Part shown: one piece after another, positions 31,419 to 32,923 of the stretch
Numbering within the stretch: the first letter of the stretch is position 1
How the letters are laid out: each line of letters begins with the position of its first letter
NCBI GenBank assembly: GCA_021199335.1
Contig: JAJQIG010000031.1
Coordinates: forward strand, 1 to 32,923
Origin: Oscillospiraceae bacterium
GTDB taxonomy: Bacteria > Bacillota > Clostridia > Oscillospirales > Ruminococcaceae
Direction of reading: 5' to 3'
Length of the DNA stretch: 32,923 bases
The notes under the pieces: generated by a model
Told to the model about the DNA's origin: nothing
What the model saw: the letters and a program-made list of their open reading frames with translations, nothing else
Database searches by the model: none
Position numbers and translations under genes: made by a program

Positions 31419-32711
31419 TCAGCTTATCATAAGCGAAAGGATTGTAATTCCCTTATCCTCCGAACCCTCGGCGGGCTTAATTTCAACGGTATGCTTTTCA
31501 GTGTCCTTTGCAAGCACGACCTGCTTCGGATAACCGTAATTGCCCCAGCCGCCCGAAAAGTCCGCTTCAAGCAGACCCTTGCGCTGTCCATCGACATAAA
31601 CCTCATAGGTTCCGCTGCTTCCGTCCGTTGTTTTAAGGAAGAATATTCCGAGATTCTGACATTCAACCTCGAACGAAATTGTTCCTCCGCTTGTGGTTAT
31701 CCAGTTATCGGTAAATTGGCTGTAAACGGTGTTCTGTCCGACCTCGAAGCCCTCCGAGGATACAGCCGTAATTTCGGATGCGTTTACAAGACGTGCGTTT
31801 TTATAATAATCGTTCGTTACGCCTTCAACGGTGAACGCTTCGGGCTCATCTGCGGAATCCTTATTCTCATAAACGCTGTCAAGGTATCTTCCGAGGAGCT
31901 GACCTATCATATCGTGACCTATATCATTCGGGTGGATATTATCGGGGGAAATATCCGTCCAAGCGAGCGTTCCTGCGGCAACCTCGGGGTAAACCGCTTC
32001 ACGGTAGCTTATCATGGGCAGGTCATAAGCAAAGCCTATTTCCTTATGAACGTCCTGCAGGCTTGTTCCGTCCTCCTGGGTTGTAAAAAGGAGAATTACG
32101 GCAGGGTTATTTTCCGCCGAAAGAATTTTTCTTACAAGGCTGTCATAGGAATACTTGTTCATGGTTTTATCCGTATCATTAACGGAGAATTCCACGATTA
32201 CCACATCGGGGTTCTGCGAAAGAAGCTGCTCGTCAACACGGTGAACGCCGAGGTAGGAATCCGTTCCGCCGATACCCGCATTAACGGTATTGATACTGCA
32301 TTCGGGGAATTTTTCGCTCCACCAGCTAAAGAATTTTGAAGCATAGCAGTTATTTTGATTGGAGGCAAGGCTGCCCTGGGTGATTGAACCGCCGATAACG
32401 CCAACGGTAATTTCCTCGCCGTTCTCCGCTTTTTTCATAGCTGCGGCGAGCCTTGATGTATCACCCTCATTCATAAGGGCGCGGTTATACATTTTGTCGG
32501 TAATGCCCTCGTCAAGATTAACGGGAACATTCGGGTCAACGGCGTTTTCGTTCTCCTCGGCAGCAGCATCGGAGGAAGAAGCCACGGACGCTGTCGCTTC
32601 GGACGAGGTTTCCTCCGAACCGTCCGAGCTGTCCGAACCGCAGGCGGAAAGCATAACCGCAGAAAGCGTCAAAGCGGTTACGCAGGATAAAATTTTTTTC
32701 ATTGATTTCAT
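31419..32711 (-). CDS. SGNH/GDSL hydrolase lipoprotein 2
   Basis: This 430-residue surface esterase is a paralogue of the SGNH lipoprotein at 27456-28724. It has the lipobox LSAC and an Asp/Ser/Glu linker. SGNH blocks: S109 in VIGGSITQG, Gly in NAGIGGTDS, Asn in VEFSVNDTD, and D257/H260 in DNIHPNDIGH. The C-terminal domain is beta-rich and matches its paralogue at the end (HTVEIKPAEGSEDK against VEIKIAEGSEDK). AGGAA lies about 10 bases before ATG 32711, a second in-frame ATG being at 32702. It is transcribed alone from the promoter at 32801-32829. Confidence 0.92.
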   Translation of the reverse strand: MKSMKKILSCVTALTLSAVMLSACGSDSSDGSEETSSEATASVASSSDAAAEENENAVDPNVPVNLDEGITDKMYNRALMNEGDTSRLAAAMKKAENGEEITVGVIGGSITQGSLASNQNNCYASKFFSWWSEKFPECSINTVNAGIGGTDSYLGVHRVDEQLLSQNPDVVIVEFSVNDTDKTMNKYSYDSLVRKILSAENNPAVILLFTTQEDGTSLQDVHKEIGFAYDLPMISYREAVYPEVAAGTLAWTDISPDNIHPNDIGHDMIGQLLGRYLDSVYENKDSADEPEAFTVEGVTNDYYKNARLVNASEITAVSSEGFEVGQNTVYSQFTDNWITTSGGTISFEVECQNLGIFFLKTTDGSSGTYEVYVDGQRKGLLEADFSGGWGNYGYPKQVVLAKDTEKHTVEIKPAEGSEDKGITILSLMIS

Positions 32712-32800
32712 AGAATCTATTCCTTTTTTTAATTATTGGATAAATCGGATTCATAGGGCGACTGTTGTCAAATCCTCTATTTTCCATACCCTTGCTTTTT

Positions 32801-32829
32801 ATTATAGCACTATTCCTCCGAGATTGCAA
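32801..32829 (-). promoter_or_regulatory. Promoter of SGNH lipoprotein 2
   Basis: On the minus strand TTGCAA (32829-32824) and TATAAT (32806-32801) are 17 bases apart, about 90 bases before the start codon. Confidence 0.75.
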
Positions 32830-32836
32830 CACATTT

Positions 32837-32923
32837 TTATTTCATCCTCCCCGAATTTGCTGAAAACACAGTAGCTGCAGGCGCAGTAGCCCTTTCTGCA
32901 ATGGCTACAACAGTTTCCGCTGA
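32837..32923 (-). CDS. Possible C-terminal end of a gene cut by the window edge
   Basis: A minus-strand frame is open for 28 codons from the window edge to a TAA at 32839-32837, just before the promoter of the SGNH gene. The peptide (ATVFSANSGRMK at its end) is not recognised. The same bases read on the + strand give a hydrophobic stretch but no start codon. Support is weak and rests on position alone. Confidence 0.25.
   Translation of the reverse strand, partial: SAETVVAIAERATAPAATVFSANSGRMK

Noticed and set aside
31353-32339. 328-codon + strand frame opposite SGNH lipoprotein 2
   Set aside because: The minus-strand frame has a signal peptide, catalytic motifs, a ribosome binding site and a promoter; the + frame runs through the terminator and has none of these.

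Overview
The window looks like chromosome of a low-to-mid GC Gram-positive of the Clostridia, most likely the Ruminococcus/Oscillospiraceae group. This is inferred from AGGAGG-type ribosome binding sites, many TTGACA-17-TATAAT promoters, Thr/Glu- and Ser-rich lipoprotein linkers, sporulation-lineage genes (yabP, yabQ, yaaL, bofA) and a short archaeal-style prolyl-tRNA synthetase. No phage, insertion sequence, CRISPR array, tRNA or rRNA was seen. Both ends of the window are cut inside the chromosome.

Layout. 1-3305 (+): a small membrane protein, proS, a second membrane protein and a putative lipoprotein, closed by a bidirectional terminator. 3382-3729 (-): a MazF/NdoA-type RNase with no antitoxin beside it. 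4001-4873 (+): a secreted cell-wall-binding-repeat protein. 5049-5777 (-): a secreted acidic repeat protein. 6107-7330 (-): rplJ-rplL with an L10 leader, an attenuator and a consensus promoter. 7729-16291 (+): a CNNM/CBS membrane protein followed by five consecutive paralogous lipoproteins, each with a complete transglutaminase-like Cys-His-Asp triad. 16473-18261 (+): yabP-yabQ-divIC-yabR. 18873-21000 (+): an OmpR-type response regulator and its histidine kinase, then htrA (21094-22656). 22727-26015 (-): ilvB-ilvN-ilvC with a consensus promoter. 26217-29254 (-): metallophosphoesterase, SGNH-hydrolase lipoprotein and NagZ-like GH3 lipoprotein. 29609-31330 (+): three unrecognised small genes followed by yaaL-like and bofA-like genes. 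31419-32711 (-): a second SGNH-hydrolase lipoprotein.

Two themes stand out. The first is a large investment in the cell envelope: ten or so secreted or lipid-anchored proteins, including the five-gene transglutaminase-like array, two SGNH esterases, a GH3 glucosaminidase, HtrA and a wall-binding protein. The second is a family of intergenic, highly structured repeats at 18341-18520, 29312-29480 and, without its core, at 16361-16436 on the other strand. Two copies share an 80-nt core differing at 3 positions. Their flanking stems differ in sequence but still pair, which points to a folded RNA or a mobile structured element that I do not recognise. The five-lipoprotein array and this structured repeat are the best candidates for undescribed biology here.
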